This document shows positions 1 through 27,499 of a DNA stretch of 64,000 nucleotides, one piece after another. The notes beneath the pieces were generated by a model, which was not told the origin of the DNA, made no database searches, and saw nothing but the letters and a program-made list of their open reading frames with translations. The position numbers were made by a program, and so were the translations under genes. The stretch is from Epinephelus fuscoguttatus (taxonomy: Eukaryota > Chordata > Actinopteri > Perciformes > Serranidae). Position 1 is the first letter of the stretch. The number at the start of each line of letters is the position of its first letter. The DNA lies in the NCBI RefSeq assembly GCF_011397635.1, contig NC_064761.1:36482143-36546142 (forward strand). Reading direction: 5' to 3'.

Positions 1-1728
1 TCATTCTTTTGCAGCAGAAAGCTGAGGGTTCTGTCTTCCCCATTATAATGTCATGACCTTATTAGGGCTGCCCACAACTTTGAATTTTCTTAGTCGACCA
101 ATAGTTGTCATTTAGGGCCATTAGTCAACTAGGCGCCTGGATGTTTACGAAATTAACGTAATTATTAAATGATATATTTTCGTGGTTTGAGCTGAAGGTG
201 TGAGAAAGAATAGTATTAGTAACATTGTTAACACTGTGCTACCGCAGGTACCAGCCCTGGAAATTAACCTGACTCCTGTCTGACTGCTGAGCGTGGACAC
301 TTCCTGTGTCTTTCCTTTCAAATTAAATTCCCACATGGTCCAATCATATAGGTTTGGATTTATTTTAACAAGACACAGCTCCTAATAGAGTTTCATGTTT
401 TTTTGTTTTTTGTTTTTGTTTTTTCCTTTTAGCTGAGGTTGTGCAGATTTTAGGGATATGAACTATTTTAAGATACGCCAAGAAATGACATCACAGTAAG
501 CAAAAATACCAATGTAGACACTGGCAGGCTGTTTCTCTTACAGAGTTCAAAGGGTTCATAAATGCTGTGTAGAGCACCTGTAATCATTGCAACTTCATAA
601 TGGCTACCCAAATAATGTTTATAGATGAGACAGTGAGACAAAAAACTGTTAAAATAAAACATATACTATTAATAACTAATAATAAGTAAACATGATTATC
701 ATTTCATTGTTGACATTCATTAATGATGGTGATTATAAAGTGTTAGAAACTTTTCTTTGTTTCATATGATTATAAAAATCATGTTTTTTGGCTGCTCATC
801 AAACCAAGTCAGAACTACTAATTGATTAATAAAAAAAAAGAATCAATACCTTAATCAGTTGTGAAAAAAAATAGTTTCAGCTCAACAGTACATGGACGTA
901 ATTTACAAGATCATTAGTCTCTGAGAATCAGCAGTCATTTGAGTCATGTGCAGAGCAGTGATGATTTTCTATAAATCAGTAACTTATCTACAGACAGTTG
1001 AGATGTTTGCTGCTGACGAGCAAAAAGACTCAAATATTTAGGCACCTTGTTTTTTTTTTTCATCTTTGCATTCTAGCGCTCAAGTTGTTTCAATCCTGTG
1101 AGAATTGATAATAAGGAAAGCATCGCCAAGGTAAACAGCAGTTTGTGTTTTGAATCCATCATTTGGGAATGGATTGTTTTCTCAATTGGTTTCATTAATT
1201 TGTACCAAATGATTTGAGGATGCATCTGGGCCTGATTGTGGAAGCCGCTCAGCGGCTGAATGATTTGTAGAGTTTCCGTTTCTTGGCCATAATAAAGGAG
1301 AATGTTTACCTACTCTGTGTATTGGAAACTTTGCAGGATTGATTTGGTTTTCATTTTAATGTTGTTTATCATTAGCGCTGGGATTACCCCCCTGGCTTCA
1401 TCTGGGAGTCCATTAGCAGTAATGGGTGTTAGCGGATGTTGACTGATTGGTGCTTGCGTGAGTTCTGATGATAGCTGCAGTCATGGTGACATAATGAGAC
1501 TGTTATTGGCAATCATTCCATTCTGGCACTAATGCGGATTCACAGCACCAGTCTATGTAGCCCCATACCTCTGACGAAGGCTCTCTGCAGTGTAACACAT
1601 GCCATTAAGGCCATGCAAGCTAAAGACTACCCTGATATCTCTGAATGCTTGCCCTCAAATGTGGAGAGGCTATGTGTATGTTAAGATTTCATGAACATTA
1701 AACTACATTCTCTTCTTTGTCTGCTCAG
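1..1728. other. Upstream pbx1 intron; possible conserved noncoding stretch
   Basis: No exon is recognised. Positions 60-140 look like the end of a hAT-type repeat (AGGGCTGCCCACAACTTTGA). Positions 1130-1640 are non-repetitive, with homeodomain-type ATTA cores and TGATTG motifs, and read like the conserved noncoding elements common around PBX1. Conservation cannot be judged from one sequence. Confidence 0.3.
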
Positions 1729-16438
<14,710 letters not shown>

Positions 16439-17589
16439 TCCTCCACCCCCCTCCTTCACTCCTCCGTCCTCTGCTTCCTAACTTCCTCCACCACTGCACC
16501 CCCAGACACACCTCCTAAAACTGAAGCTCAAACCCCCATTGGGACTGGACGTGACGTACTGTATGCAGTCACGCGGCGGGACACAGTTGGGGTCTGGGAC
16601 GACATTTCCATCATTATGGACAGATATTTCACTTTTCCTATCTGGACTACAGTACCGCAGCACCGTTAGCAGCCTGCGTAGGGGACTCATATCCACACTT
16701 CACAGTTTGTACAGTTTCCACTTGATGTCCATGTTGCCTCTTTGTATTTCTCTTACATTATATATTCACACAGTAGGCACACAGTTAGCAGCGTAACGCT
16801 CCCCACGTCTTGTAAATTGAAATGCTTCCACACTACCTCTATTCGAAATAACAACAGAGAAAACATTTCAAGCGCTTCGGTTTTACAAATTTTTATAATT
16901 ATTGGAATTTTACTGTACGACGCATCACGCCCTGTCATAACACCTCTGTCTTTATTACTGTGTTCACACATTTTGTTTATCTACAGTGCCAAAGTTCAAC
17001 CCTGGAGGTGAATTTTGATACGTTTTTATTGCGTCATGTCCTTCCATTGTCCATGCCATATGTTGTTAAGTATCATTATGTTAGTCCAGTCATATTAGTC
17101 AGGTAATATCCACGTATTCAGCCTCGATTTATATAGTTTGTATTCAGAACTTCTACAACAGACAATGACATATAAGGCATTTTATATTTTATTGCCAGAG
17201 AAGCAGGTTTTCTGCTCATATGCAGTACAATGATAATGCAAAGAATTCACAATTTTTACGCAAGCAATTAAACTGAGTGCGACTCGAGAGGAGAGCTGAA
17301 GTTCTGTCACGCTTGTCGGCTGCATTTACAATATTCAAAGAATAATTGACCTGAAAAACTAAATCAATGACAACGTTAACGGCAATTATGGCACGTCAAT
17401 AAGAATTAAAGCACAATAAAGGCTAATGATTGATCTCGAAGGGTAACATTTGTAAATGTTGAAGAGAAAACAATACAGAGGAAATTTTATGATTTAACTA
17501 TAGGAGTCGTATATGGAAGAAAAAGAGTGTACATACAGTCAGTGCATTGTCAGACATCGTCAGTGTGTATCAATATAGCCAAATACTGC

Positions 17590-18910
17590 TGGTAACCAAA
17601 TCCAAAACAAAAATTGTAATTCAGATTTTAAGGCACCATGTTGCTGGGATTTTACTTTTCATTTGTGGGATTATATTTGTGTCATCATCCTGAGACTGTG
17701 TTGGGACATTCTGAGCTCAGATTAAGTTTTTGTGTTTGCTCAGATTATTCTTTTCACAATAAGAGTTTCTTGACATATATATCCCCTTGCACGCTCGGGA
17801 TTGTGGCACAAATATAACTCCATGCTTCGAAATTATATTTGTGTCATAATCCTGAGATCACAATGGGACATTTTGCATAAAAAAAATAGATTTTTCTGTT
17901 TGCCAAATTAAATAATTCTTTGCACGATAACAATATAACATATACTTTGTGTGAGAGCAAGAAAAATCATTCTCAGAATTCTCCATCGCAAGCTCAAGAT
18001 TGTGGCACAAATACAACTCCATATTTGCGGCATAATCCTGAGACCATGACGGGACACCTATGTTTGTGCTGAAATTAGATTTTTGTGTTATATTATCAAC
18101 ATACACTTTGTGTTAGTGCAAAAAAAATCACGTTAAAAAAATGCTATTGCACGCTCAGGATTATGGCACAAACTCTAAGCACTAACTCCGTATTTTGGAA
18201 TTATATTTGTGTCATAATCCTGAGATCACAATGGGACATTTTGCACTCAAATTAGATTTTTGTGTTTGCTTAAAATAAATCATTCTCTGCACGATAAGAA
18301 TTTCTTTACATATACTTTGTGTGCAAGCAAAAAATAAGTTTCAAAATATCCCCGTGCGTGCTCAGGATTGTGACACAAATATGACTCCATATTTTGGAAT
18401 TAAATTTGTGCCATAAGACTGAGGATGTGCTCAAATTAAATTATTCTTTGCATGATAAGATTTTCTTTTCATATACTTCATGTTGGTGCAAAAAAATCAC
18501 TTTCAGGATATGACATCGCACGCTCAGGATTGTGGCACAAACACAGCTCCAGATTTTAGAATTACGTTTGTGTCAAAATCCCGGGACCACGTTGGGACAT
18601 TTTGCACTCAGATTAGATTTTTGTGTTACATTATGAAAATTTCTTTACGTATATTTTGTGTTTGCGCAAAAAATCACTTTCAAAAAATGCCATTGCACAT
18701 TCAGGGTTGTGGCACAAATACAACTCCATATTTTGGAATTATGTTTGTGTCATAAGACTGAGACCGTGATGGGACATTTTGCGCTCAAATTAGATTTTTG
18801 TGTTGCATTATCAAATTTTTTTAATCATACCTTGTGCTTGAAAATATCACTTTTTTAAAAAAAAATCCCATTGCACACTCAGGATTATGGCACAAATATG
18901 ACTCCATACA
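17590..18910. repeat. Tandem ~165-200 bp repeat with internal near-palindrome, in pbx1 3' UTR
   Basis: About seven diverged units. Each contains CTCAGGATTGTGGCACAAAT near its start and, after a short spacer, the near reverse complement ATTTGTGTCATAATCCTGAG. The core recurs near 17794, 17992, 18159, 18359, 18520, 18700 and 18878. Between cores come shared motifs (GGGACATTTTGC, AAATTAGATTTTTGTGTT, CATATACTTTGTGT). Each unit could fold as a stem of about 20 bp with a small loop. Confidence 0.8.
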
Positions 18911-20263
18911 TATTCAGTGCTGAAAAACACTTGAGGTTTCTCATCCCATCACTCCTGTTCTTTGATAACATAACGAACCACAGTGTTTGTGTTTTCAAGA
19001 GTCCCATCACTTTTTGTTTTGACACCACATCCATCAACAGAAACCGATCCAAAATGTGAAATTAAAATTTGTGACCTTTGTTGTATGTACAGTATAGTAT
19101 GTGGTCTAACATGTATACATGATTACAGTGGTCCTCATGAGATATCAGCATTTACATACTTTGATACCAAAAAAAAAGGCAGAATTTTTATCGTTTACAT
19201 TGGGATCAGCTTTATCCACGTTTTGTTTTTCCTCTTTTTCGTAGGATTTTATGATCTAAGGTACTAGTGAGCGTCTCGTAATGCTCCAGTACTCTGTATT
19301 CAAAGCCAAAAACATGCAGTTGGAATACAGACGTGTTTATAGACATTACAACGGAAACAAATACCCTGATGGCACACAAATCCAGATAATGTTTGGATAT
19401 ATTTTTATGTCTCCATTTTGTGAATAACTTTTTCATTTGATATTCTTTTGCTTTGCTACAGGACTGTTTTTTTAATGCTACCATTATATGTGAATTAGCC
19501 CAAGAATACTCTATATACAGTATGTAGATATGCACCTTTACTCTTTTGTTTTTGCATCTTTGAATTTGGATGGTAGCCATTTTAACGCAGCCTGAAGGAG
19601 TTCCAAATCCTGATTATTTTGTACTCAGACCACCGAAACAAGCCTGCCTCCAAGATGGCTACCGTCCGAATGAAGGTGACGTGAAAAGTTAGTGTTTGCC
19701 CTCCGGATTTGTTTTGAGCTTAACTCACGATAAAGAAATTCAACCCTGAGATCCCGACCAGTCATACAGCCTGACAACCACAGGTATTTTTTAACAGTCG
19801 TCAGTGTGTTTGTATTTATTACACATGTATGAAATCATGGATGTTTCAGAGCTACTGTCTGGAGGTCAACCACGGCATGATTCCACCAAACAAACTCATT
19901 TGGATCATTGGGAGCGGCTCCTCCTCCTCGACCCATCTGCTCAGTATTACAGTCGAGGGGCCGAGCACCGTTGAAGTGATGCACAGAACCTGCCTCAGTC
20001 GTGTCTTCTGAAGTCATTGGAGTGAATTGACAGCACCGGCCATGCAAGGCAAACACAAGGATTGTTTTTGCACCCCTCGGATGATAAGGAAAAAAAAAAA
20101 AAAGGCTTAACTCTACTTTTCACATTGCCTGTCAAATATTATCGAAGCTTCATGTAATGATGCTTTTTAGTTTTTGAATATAAAAGGAGAAGAGACATGA
20201 AAAGAAAATGAACAATTTGTAAAACATAAAATGTTTTATTTGTTGCATGTCTTTTTGTTCTTC

Positions 20264-20269
20264 AATAAA
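20264..20269 (+). promoter_or_regulatory. Candidate pbx1 polyadenylation signal AATAAA
   Basis: AATAAA lies in an AT-rich setting, with GT-rich sequence about 20-35 bases downstream. A second copy is at 20508-20513. Both are candidates for the pbx1 transcript end; usage is not shown by the sequence. Confidence 0.5.
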
Positions 20270-20529
20270 ATAACGTACTGCAGTGTTTTGAATGTTAACT
20301 TCTTTTTTATAAGGATTTCAGAGTGAAATCGTGGAGCCTTTTTCTTGACAGGTTTTAACTTTTAAGATCTCTGCGTATGTAAAAAGGTATCAAATGGAAA
20401 ACTATTGTCTTTTTAATTCCAATTCAAAACCTGTTTTCTGTGGAGAAAAATAGCTGAAAGGTGTAGGTTTTATGGTCTCTTAATTTGTACTGGCAATGCG
20501 TATCCCAAATAAATAGTTTCTTTTGTTGC

Positions 20530-21930
20530 ATAAATCTCAGTTTTGTCTTTTTTCATGTCAAGTTTCACCGCAGATGCACGACTGAATTTCATTCCAAACT
20601 TGTGCCTGGTTTCTCCTCCAGACTTTTGTAACAGGGTCAGGGTCAGGAGTCACTGTAGGATACAAGTTTACACGTTGTAGACTTGTCAGTCCGACACCTC
20701 TGGATAACATTGCACGTCTCACTTCCAACTATGCTACTGCACGCAGGCATTTTATCACCACTAACATAGCGCCGGAGCTCGGCCGAGCTGCCGAGGGTGT
20801 GAAGGGGACATTTTCACAGTTTTCGAAGTGAGTGAAAGCTGTGCGCTCCCGGCAGACAGAAGCCCCCCCCTCTCCTCCCCACACCCAGGTCCCTCCGAGG
20901 CATGGTTAATGTGCGTTCCCTGAAAGAGGCGGAATCCACACTTATCTCTCTCCTCCAGATAAACCAGACAGGATGTCTGATTCTGCTCCTCCAATTCATC
21001 CGTCCCTGGGAAAGAAAAAAAAAGGGGTTGAAACATTAACTTGTGGATTAGGAAGAGGTTCCCAGGAGCATCCAAAATCAGAGAGCGTGACAGAGACTGT
21101 GGGAGTGACATATGCAAACATGATCAAGTGTAATTACATGGAGGAGCCTCCTTGTTTCTATCAAAGGGCCACTGTTTGAGGCATGAAAGGCAAGAAGTGC
21201 TGGACGTGTTTAATTTATTCATGTGCTCCCACGAACCAAAAGGCATTGTGAGGCTGATTCAGTCATTACATGGTGAAAAGGTGTAAATCCCATTCGGAGT
21301 AAAATCACTGTACGTTCTTTTGAATGTCTGATTCCTTTAACAAATAGGTTGGATAACATGCTACACCGTGACAAATGCTACGCAGGTTTTTAAGGAGACG
21401 ACACTGATCATTATCCATTTTACATGGTGAGAAGATGCAAATCCAGTCGGGAGCAGAATCAGAAGTCTGGATTCTTTTATCCATTAACAAATACCTTGGC
21501 TGAAACAGGTGAAGAGTAAAATGAAACGTACCCTTAAAAAACCCACTGTATTATCTTTCCCTGACATTTTGTTAAAGGCCACTCGCTCTAAAAGTTAACT
21601 AGCTAATATCCATTTTAAAAGGAATAAGAATCACATGGCAGCTGTTATTATTTTTGATCTACTACAAGAAGTGCAGGACGTTCCCAGAAATCACTGATCT
21701 GATGATTTGTCAAAAGATGCCTTGATGTTCTTGTTTAAATCAGGCACATTTGGTTGGAACGTGGAGGTTTTTGAGATATCAAGGTGACACGAAATTGTGT
21801 TTTAACAGCATCTTTTTTGTACGGGAGGGGGCAAAGGAGTAGTGAATGGCACGCTACCTACGTGAGATGCCTGCCAAGCTGCAGACCTCTGTTCAAGACC
21901 AACAAACAACAAAAACGGTTGCAATTTAAT
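20530..21930. other. Intergenic, no gene recognised
   Basis: Follows the pbx1 polyadenylation signals. Contains a pyrimidine/purine-biased patch near 20860-21030 and no protein-like frame. I see no RNA gene or clear mobile element. Confidence 0.3.
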
Positions 21931-22590
21931 GAGTCATGGTTGTTTTTTGGGGACCTGTCTTAATGACCCATGGCTGTTTTTTTCTGAGGTGTTTTAGGCA
22001 CCAAACGTGAGTGTTTCATGGACAAGTCATTGATTTTCCTGCTGCTTTTTACCCCCAAACATGAGTGTTTTAGTGACCCGTTGCTGGTTTTCCTGTTGTA
22101 TGTTACGCATTAAACATGGGGTGTTTTTTTTGGAAACCATATTTGTTGTTACAGCTGTATTTTAGGCACCAAACATGGGTTTTTGGGGGACTGGTCACTC
22201 TTTTTATGGTGCTTTTTAGCCCCCAAATGTGGGTGTTTTTTGGTGACCCATCACTGGTTTTCTTGAGGCATTTTAGGCACCAAACATGGGTGTTTTTAGG
22301 GGAGCAGTCACTGTTTTCCCTGCATTTTTTTAAGCCAACAAACGTGGGTGTTTTTGGTGATATATCACAGGTTTTCCTGAGGCACCTCAGGCACCAGACT
22401 TGGGTGTTTTTTCCAGAGTGGTCGGTGGGTTGCTGTTTTTCCTGCAGCTTTTCAGTCACCAAATGTGGGTGTTTTTCGGTGACCCATCACTGGTTTTCGT
22501 GAGGCATTTCAGGCACCAAACATGGGTGATTTTTAGTGATTGTCATTCTTTTTCCTGAGGCATTTTAGGTTTGTTTTCAAAGCAATAATG
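21930..22590. repeat. Minisatellite, ~58-bp units
   Basis: Roughly eleven diverged units of the form AGGCACCAAACATGGGTGTTT, then a purine-rich linker and CACTGGTTTTCCTGAGGCAT. Two sub-types alternate (GACCCATCACTGG and GACTGGTCACTC), giving a higher-order period near 115 bp. The open frames on both strands here are products of the repeat. Confidence 0.8.
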
Positions 22591-22599
22591 CTGCATTTC

Positions 22600-23050
22600 C
22601 TGCTCCAAGGCTTTTAACGAGAACCACGAAGTACGATCACACCCCGTCTGTTTTCACCTCTTTACATTGGCTCCCTGTCTTTTTTAAGGATTGATTTTAA
22701 GATATTATTGATTACTTTTAAGGCTCTTCATGGCTTGTCTCCAGATTACATTAAAGACCTTGTAATCCTTTATGAACCTTTGCGCAGTGTGAGATCCTCA
22801 GGCAGAGGTCTTTTGTCTGTTCCAGAGTCCAGACTGAAGACTAAAGAGGACAGATCTTTTGAAATCAGGGCCCTGAGGCTCTGCAACGACCTGCCCGAGG
22901 ATGTGAGGCGGTCTGAGTCACTGTGTTCATTTCAGTGTCTCCTAGAATGTACCTCTTTCAGATCTTGGCTTTAGTTTTCACATTTTATCTTTTACCTTAG
23001 TCACCTCTTATGACATTTTAGTTTGTGTTCATTCTCCTTGTGTGTGTGTC
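22600..23050 (+). pseudogene. 3' end of an L2/Rex1-type LINE reverse transcriptase
   Basis: The frame at 22708-22974 reads ITFKALHGLSPDYIKDLVIL, later RLKTKEDRSFEIRALRLCND. This matches the carboxy end of fish non-LTR reverse transcriptase proteins (HWLPV...ALHG...YL..L, then RLKTKGDR...P..WN.LP). Just upstream, 22660-22710 still encodes LHWLPV-like residues. It is a 5'-truncated, dead copy. Confidence 0.8.
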
Positions 23051-24830
23051 CTTGTGTAAAACTAAAAAAAAGGCTCAAATAGGCGATGCACAAAGAATTT
23101 AAGGTTTTGTCTGGATTTCAGATTTGCAAAACGCTTTATTGCTATAAGACGACAATTCTCCTGCAAAAATGCAAAAGCACTCATCAACCTCTGACTCCGA
23201 CGTGAGGGAGGACGGTAACAAAAAGCTCTTCTGTCCTCTTTGACCTCACCCTCGTTGGGTTTCCTACATCTGAGCCTTCTCATCACTGGAGCTTCATATC
23301 AATCATCCTCAACCAGACCACAATGCATGTGGCACATACAGAGGTGCTCAGGGCTCGCATTATATCAATGACAATAACAAGACTCATAAAAAGGCCGGCC
23401 TTATACACAACGCATAATGTGCATCAGTTATGTCAACGCCTGCCAGCATGATACACACACACACCGAGGCGGCACACATGTGCCTGAGGGAAGGGCTACC
23501 GAAGCAGACGATGCAAGGTCTGCGGTCTGAGGGCACGACATAATGGAGAGGCTTTGTCTCAAGGAAACCGTCTGCATTAATAAGATGAAACAAGTCTTCC
23601 TCTCCACTGATAGGTCTCCTCAGAATCACTCCAAAGAGAAAAGGCTCTGCAGGAATAGGGTCAAGTAATTAGTGACTGTGGGTGTGTTTCAGTCAGTGTT
23701 GCAGATTTCAGATTTGGAAACAGTTCAGTTTGGCAAAGACTTGCCACTGGAAAGCCTCAGTCTCGTATTGCCTATGCCACCCACAGATCTTTAATGAATT
23801 CCTCTGATCCCAACTTTCATAAAGAAGACATTTGGAAAAGATTTCACAGATCAGCGTGCGTCATTGAAGCCTTTCAAGTTATTTCAACCGTGGAGCATTT
23901 GAATTAGAATTTGCAGTAAATTTCAGCATTTTGGGGTGTGGGAGTTTAAGGCTGTAAACTGGTTCTTTATATTTGCCTAAAGCTCCCATAATGAGCGAGA
24001 TATGGACCTTATCGTGTTCTTCAATTATAAGGGGGAGAAAAAAACCCTTTAAAACTGTGCCAGGAGATGCTCTCATTAAAGAAACGAGAAAGTTATCTCT
24101 CCAAAACATGAATCAAAAATTAAACAAAAAAAAGATTTTTTTGCGCTGATGATCAAGGACATTCAGATACACTGCTGTTGCAATAATTATCGCACTCACG
24201 TCCGACAACAAAAGTAGGACCGTTCACGTCGACTCTCATGCAGCTGTGAGCTAATTTGTTTTGAGTTTGTCTCTGTGTTTTCATCCTCTTAAATGTTTTC
24301 CCTGCGTTTCTGGACATGAAGTCGTTTGACACATTTGGTCACTGCAGTGTGTGGCTTTGGAGGGAAATCCTGTCTTTTCATAAGATAGCAATGCTGATTA
24401 TGTTGTCAAGATGGATTTATGTCTGGTAAAAGAAACTGCCCCGTTCCCCCTGCTCTGTGTACCCTGCTATACACTGTATATTGTAATTTAGGAGGCAGCT
24501 GTCATATTGAGTTTTCCCATTATCCTGTATGTACAGCGTGGCTCAGACGCAGACTGAATGCACTGGGCGTGACTGTGCCGTCTCTCTATAGCTCACACAA
24601 ACACAGTCTTGATTTATCGATTCAAATTAATATTTAAATTCATAGTCAAACAGAAGGAGGTTTAAGAAATCTGTTTTTACAGGACGAGCCTGTGGAAAGT
24701 CTCGTTGCTCTCAACAGTGAAACACTGCTGACCCCTCATGGTGTGATGGGTGTCGTTCAGAGGCAGAGAGCTCTGACAACAGGAGCAGTGAAGGGTTTGA
24801 ACATCAGCATCAGGGACTAATTTAGTCACA
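23051..24830. other. Intergenic, nothing recognised
   Basis: No protein-like frame, RNA gene or clear repeat. Short open frames occur on both strands without family resemblance. Confidence 0.3.
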
Positions 24831-24839
24831 AAGTTGTAT

Positions 24840-25600
24840 AATTGCCTAGAGTTGGTTCGTGTTGTCACGGCAGCATTTACAAGAGGACCAGATCAAATGC
24901 CTTGTGTGAGAAAGCTGCTCTTGATTGGTCAGAATTTCCATGTGGGAAAAATCCAGGAAGTAAAGCAAACGTTGAAGAAGAGTACACTTGCAAGATAAAT
25001 GTGACACTTTCTAATGTCACAATGGAGGGACAACTACGCAGGTTGATTTTAGCGCTGCTCATCGTGGACTATATTGCTGTCATTGTTCATTTTAGTCAAA
25101 CCATACAGTTTGAAAACGAGGCGCGGCTCCAACTAGAAAACAATGTTTTGATGCATTGGATGTGCTGAATGTGCATATTAAGGCAGTACAGGAGGAGGTG
25201 CACATTAATAATCCTCCAGGACTGTAACATGCTCATGTTTAACCCAAACAATGTGTCATGTGACTGCAGTTGGTTCACATCCAGGTCGGAACACGTTCTC
25301 ACCACAAACGAACTGCACCAGAGTTCGTTTGTAACCAGACTGAGACCACCTCTTCAAGAAGGTCTCAGTCCAGTTGTTTTGGTGTTATAACTAGTAACTA
25401 TTGTGCACTAAGGCCTGTCACAATGGCGTGCACCAGGGCCCATGGTAGCTACCTTACCCCACAGGACAAGTCCCAAGTCCTACACTTTGAGTTTCAAGTC
25501 CTAAACAAGGAAAAGGCAAGCCAAATGTATTTATATAGCACATTTCATACCTCAAGTGCCTTACAGATTAGTAGCCCAATCACAAAGCCTGCCTCAAAGG
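24840..25600. repeat. Remnants of fish DNA transposons
   Basis: Segments such as CCAGAGTTCGTTTGTAACCA and CAGACTGAGACCACCTCTTC resemble the subterminal part of a common fish DNA transposon. A short frame (MEGQLRRLILALLIVDYIAV) may be a relic of its protein. Around 25520-25570, CAAATGTATTTATATAGCAC is typical of LINE tails in fish. Boundaries and class are unresolved. Confidence 0.35.
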
Positions 25601-26394
25601 TAGGTGTGGTATATATTTTTTCTTCTATATTCATGTTTTTTTTTTGTTTCGTTTTTTGCACCAAAACACTCCAAAAGATCCTTGTATGGGAACACCTACT
25701 TGCCGATAATCCCAAATGTAATTCTGACAACAAGTTAAGATGCGAGAAAGTCGCATGGTGTTCACATGCAACATGCTAGTTCTATGACAAGGAGCAAATT
25801 AATATTTTAATTGCATAACAGAGAGGAGACGCAGCTGTCACAAGGCTTAGACGTGGCGGCAGTGACGGGTGTAACGTTAGTATCTGAGACTCTTCAGGGA
25901 GTGCAATTTAAATCACTGCCTGCATCTTACAGCTCTTAAAGGACGATCAGATAATCAATGTGCTCTTTATAGCTCATTAATTTACTGTAACTCAACAGAA
26001 CATGAAAAGAACATGCGAGGGGCGTCCAACAAAGATTCATGTGTTTCACCTCTACTACTTCGTTCTCAAACTGTCAGTATAGTAGGAACTCTTAGGAAGT
26101 GTATGATGGTGATTTATATCAGTGTCAGATCTAATAACATATTATTCAATATTGGTTTAGTGGAAAAGTTCATTATAGTCCTTGGGAATAGTAAATTCTT
26201 TATAAGCAACCATTGGCAGGTGCAGAAAAAGCTAGTGAGAGGATTCCTGAGTTAAATTTTTTTTGTCAAAATAACCACTATCACACTGGATTTCAGATAC
26301 GACTACTGTCCAAAAATTTGTCTCTCTGTTGCCATACACACACAGGCCCGAAATACACACACATGCACAAACAGGACCTAAACATGCATTAGCT

Positions 26395-26547
26395 GGAGAG
26401 AAAGTACCTCAGCAGTGTCCAGGAAACGAGCTGGCACCTCTCCAGCTACCAGTCCACGCTCCATATTTGGTCCAGGCGGGGTCTTGAGCCGGCGACCCTC
26501 TGGTTCCCAACCCGAGTACCTGTGGACTGAGTGACCACCGCCCCACC
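26395..26547 (-). mobile_element. tRNA-derived SINE
   Basis: On the minus strand it begins GTGGGGCGGTGGTCACTCAG and continues with GGTCGCCGGCTCAAGACCCC. The body has ATGGAGCGTGGACTGGTAGC and TGGAGAGGTGCCAGCTCG. This is a well-known fish SINE layout: tRNA-like head with A and B boxes, then an unrelated body. Confidence 0.8.
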
Positions 26548-26558
26548 ATGCCCTAGAA

Positions 26559-27353
26559 CAGTGGTTCCCACCTGGTGGGTCACGGCCCAAAAGTGGGTTG
26601 CAGGTCCATTCTGAATGGACCACAACTGACTCACAAATGTGTCAGCTCTGTACAAAAATTTAAAAAAGTTAAGTATGATGAATTTCTGATACAGAGGTTT
26701 TACTTTGAGGTGCCACTTTCCTGCTGCAGAGAGAACGACTAACGGACAGCTACTTGACAAAGACAGCGAATTAGCATGACGGCGTGGCCAAATGCAAGTA
26801 CGATACTGAACGTTTTGATGTGTGGACCTTGAAGAAGTAATGACTAAGCAGAAATCTGGACCCTGTGGCTAGGGATGCACCGATCCAATATCTGGATCGA
26901 ATATCAGTCCCGATATTATCAAAATAGATGGATCCGATATCGGAAAATGCAACCTATACCTGAGGCGATCCTTTCCTTTAAATCTTTTGTGACGTGAGCT
27001 ACGTCATACGTCATGGAGCATGGAGTCTGCTGTGTGGAGGTATTTCACACTATTTCAACTGCTGCTGCACAATTGTTTATTTTTGTTGAAAATAAATAGT
27101 TCATCACTGCATTAATCTGTTTCATCTTGTTTCATGTTATCTTAGGAAAGAACTGTGTAGTCATCAATGCCTGATGCCTCTAGTCTTTTCTCTTCTACAT
27201 GTAAAGGTATATAGCTTTTTAGGTCAACCATGGTATCGGATCGGTATCGGGTATCGGCTGATACTCAAAGCCACAGCATAGGGATCGGTATCTAAACGGA
27301 AAAAGCTGGATCGGTGCATCTCTACCCGTGGCTGGACCAGCTGAAAACCACTG
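26559..27353. mobile_element. hAT element with perfect 8-bp target duplication
   Basis: Ends CAGTGGTTCCCA and AAAACCACTG are near-inverted repeats. The flanks are CCCTAGAA at 26551-26558 and again at 27354-27361, identical. The inside carries GTGGGTCACGGCCCAAAAGT, typical of a common fish hAT MITE. A second element is inserted at 26870-27324. Confidence 0.85.
26870..27324. mobile_element. Second hAT MITE nested in the first
   Basis: Ends TAGGGATGCACCGATCC and GGATCGGTGCATCTCTA are inverted repeats with one mismatch. Flanks are CCTGTGGC (26862-26869) and CCCGTGGC (27325-27332), 7 of 8 identical. The body is rich in ATCGGTATCGG motifs. It must be younger than the hAT element it interrupts. Confidence 0.85.
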
Positions 27354-27499
27354 CCCTAGAATGCATGGCAATCGATAACATTATATACATGCACTTGTCA
27401 AACTGAATAATAATATAATTCCACTGATATGATGGCCATATGTTCCACAGCAGACATTTTGACATGTCATAAAGCACAGGCGTTACCTTCATGAAGACT

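Larger units (their letters stand above)
16439..20290 (+). other. pbx1: Probable pbx1 3' UTR
   Basis: No coding sequence is recognisable between the pbx1 stop and two canonical AATAAA signals at 20264-20269 and 20508-20513. The stretch is AT-rich and contains an array of hairpin-forming repeats (17590-18910). PBX1 genes have kilobase-long 3' UTRs, so a transcript reaching 20.3-20.5 kb is plausible. The exact end is inferred from the signals only. Confidence 0.6.

Noticed and set aside
22103-22502. Overlapping 119- and 128-codon frames on opposite strands
   Set aside because: Both are by-products of the ~58-bp minisatellite; the peptides repeat with the DNA unit and match no family.
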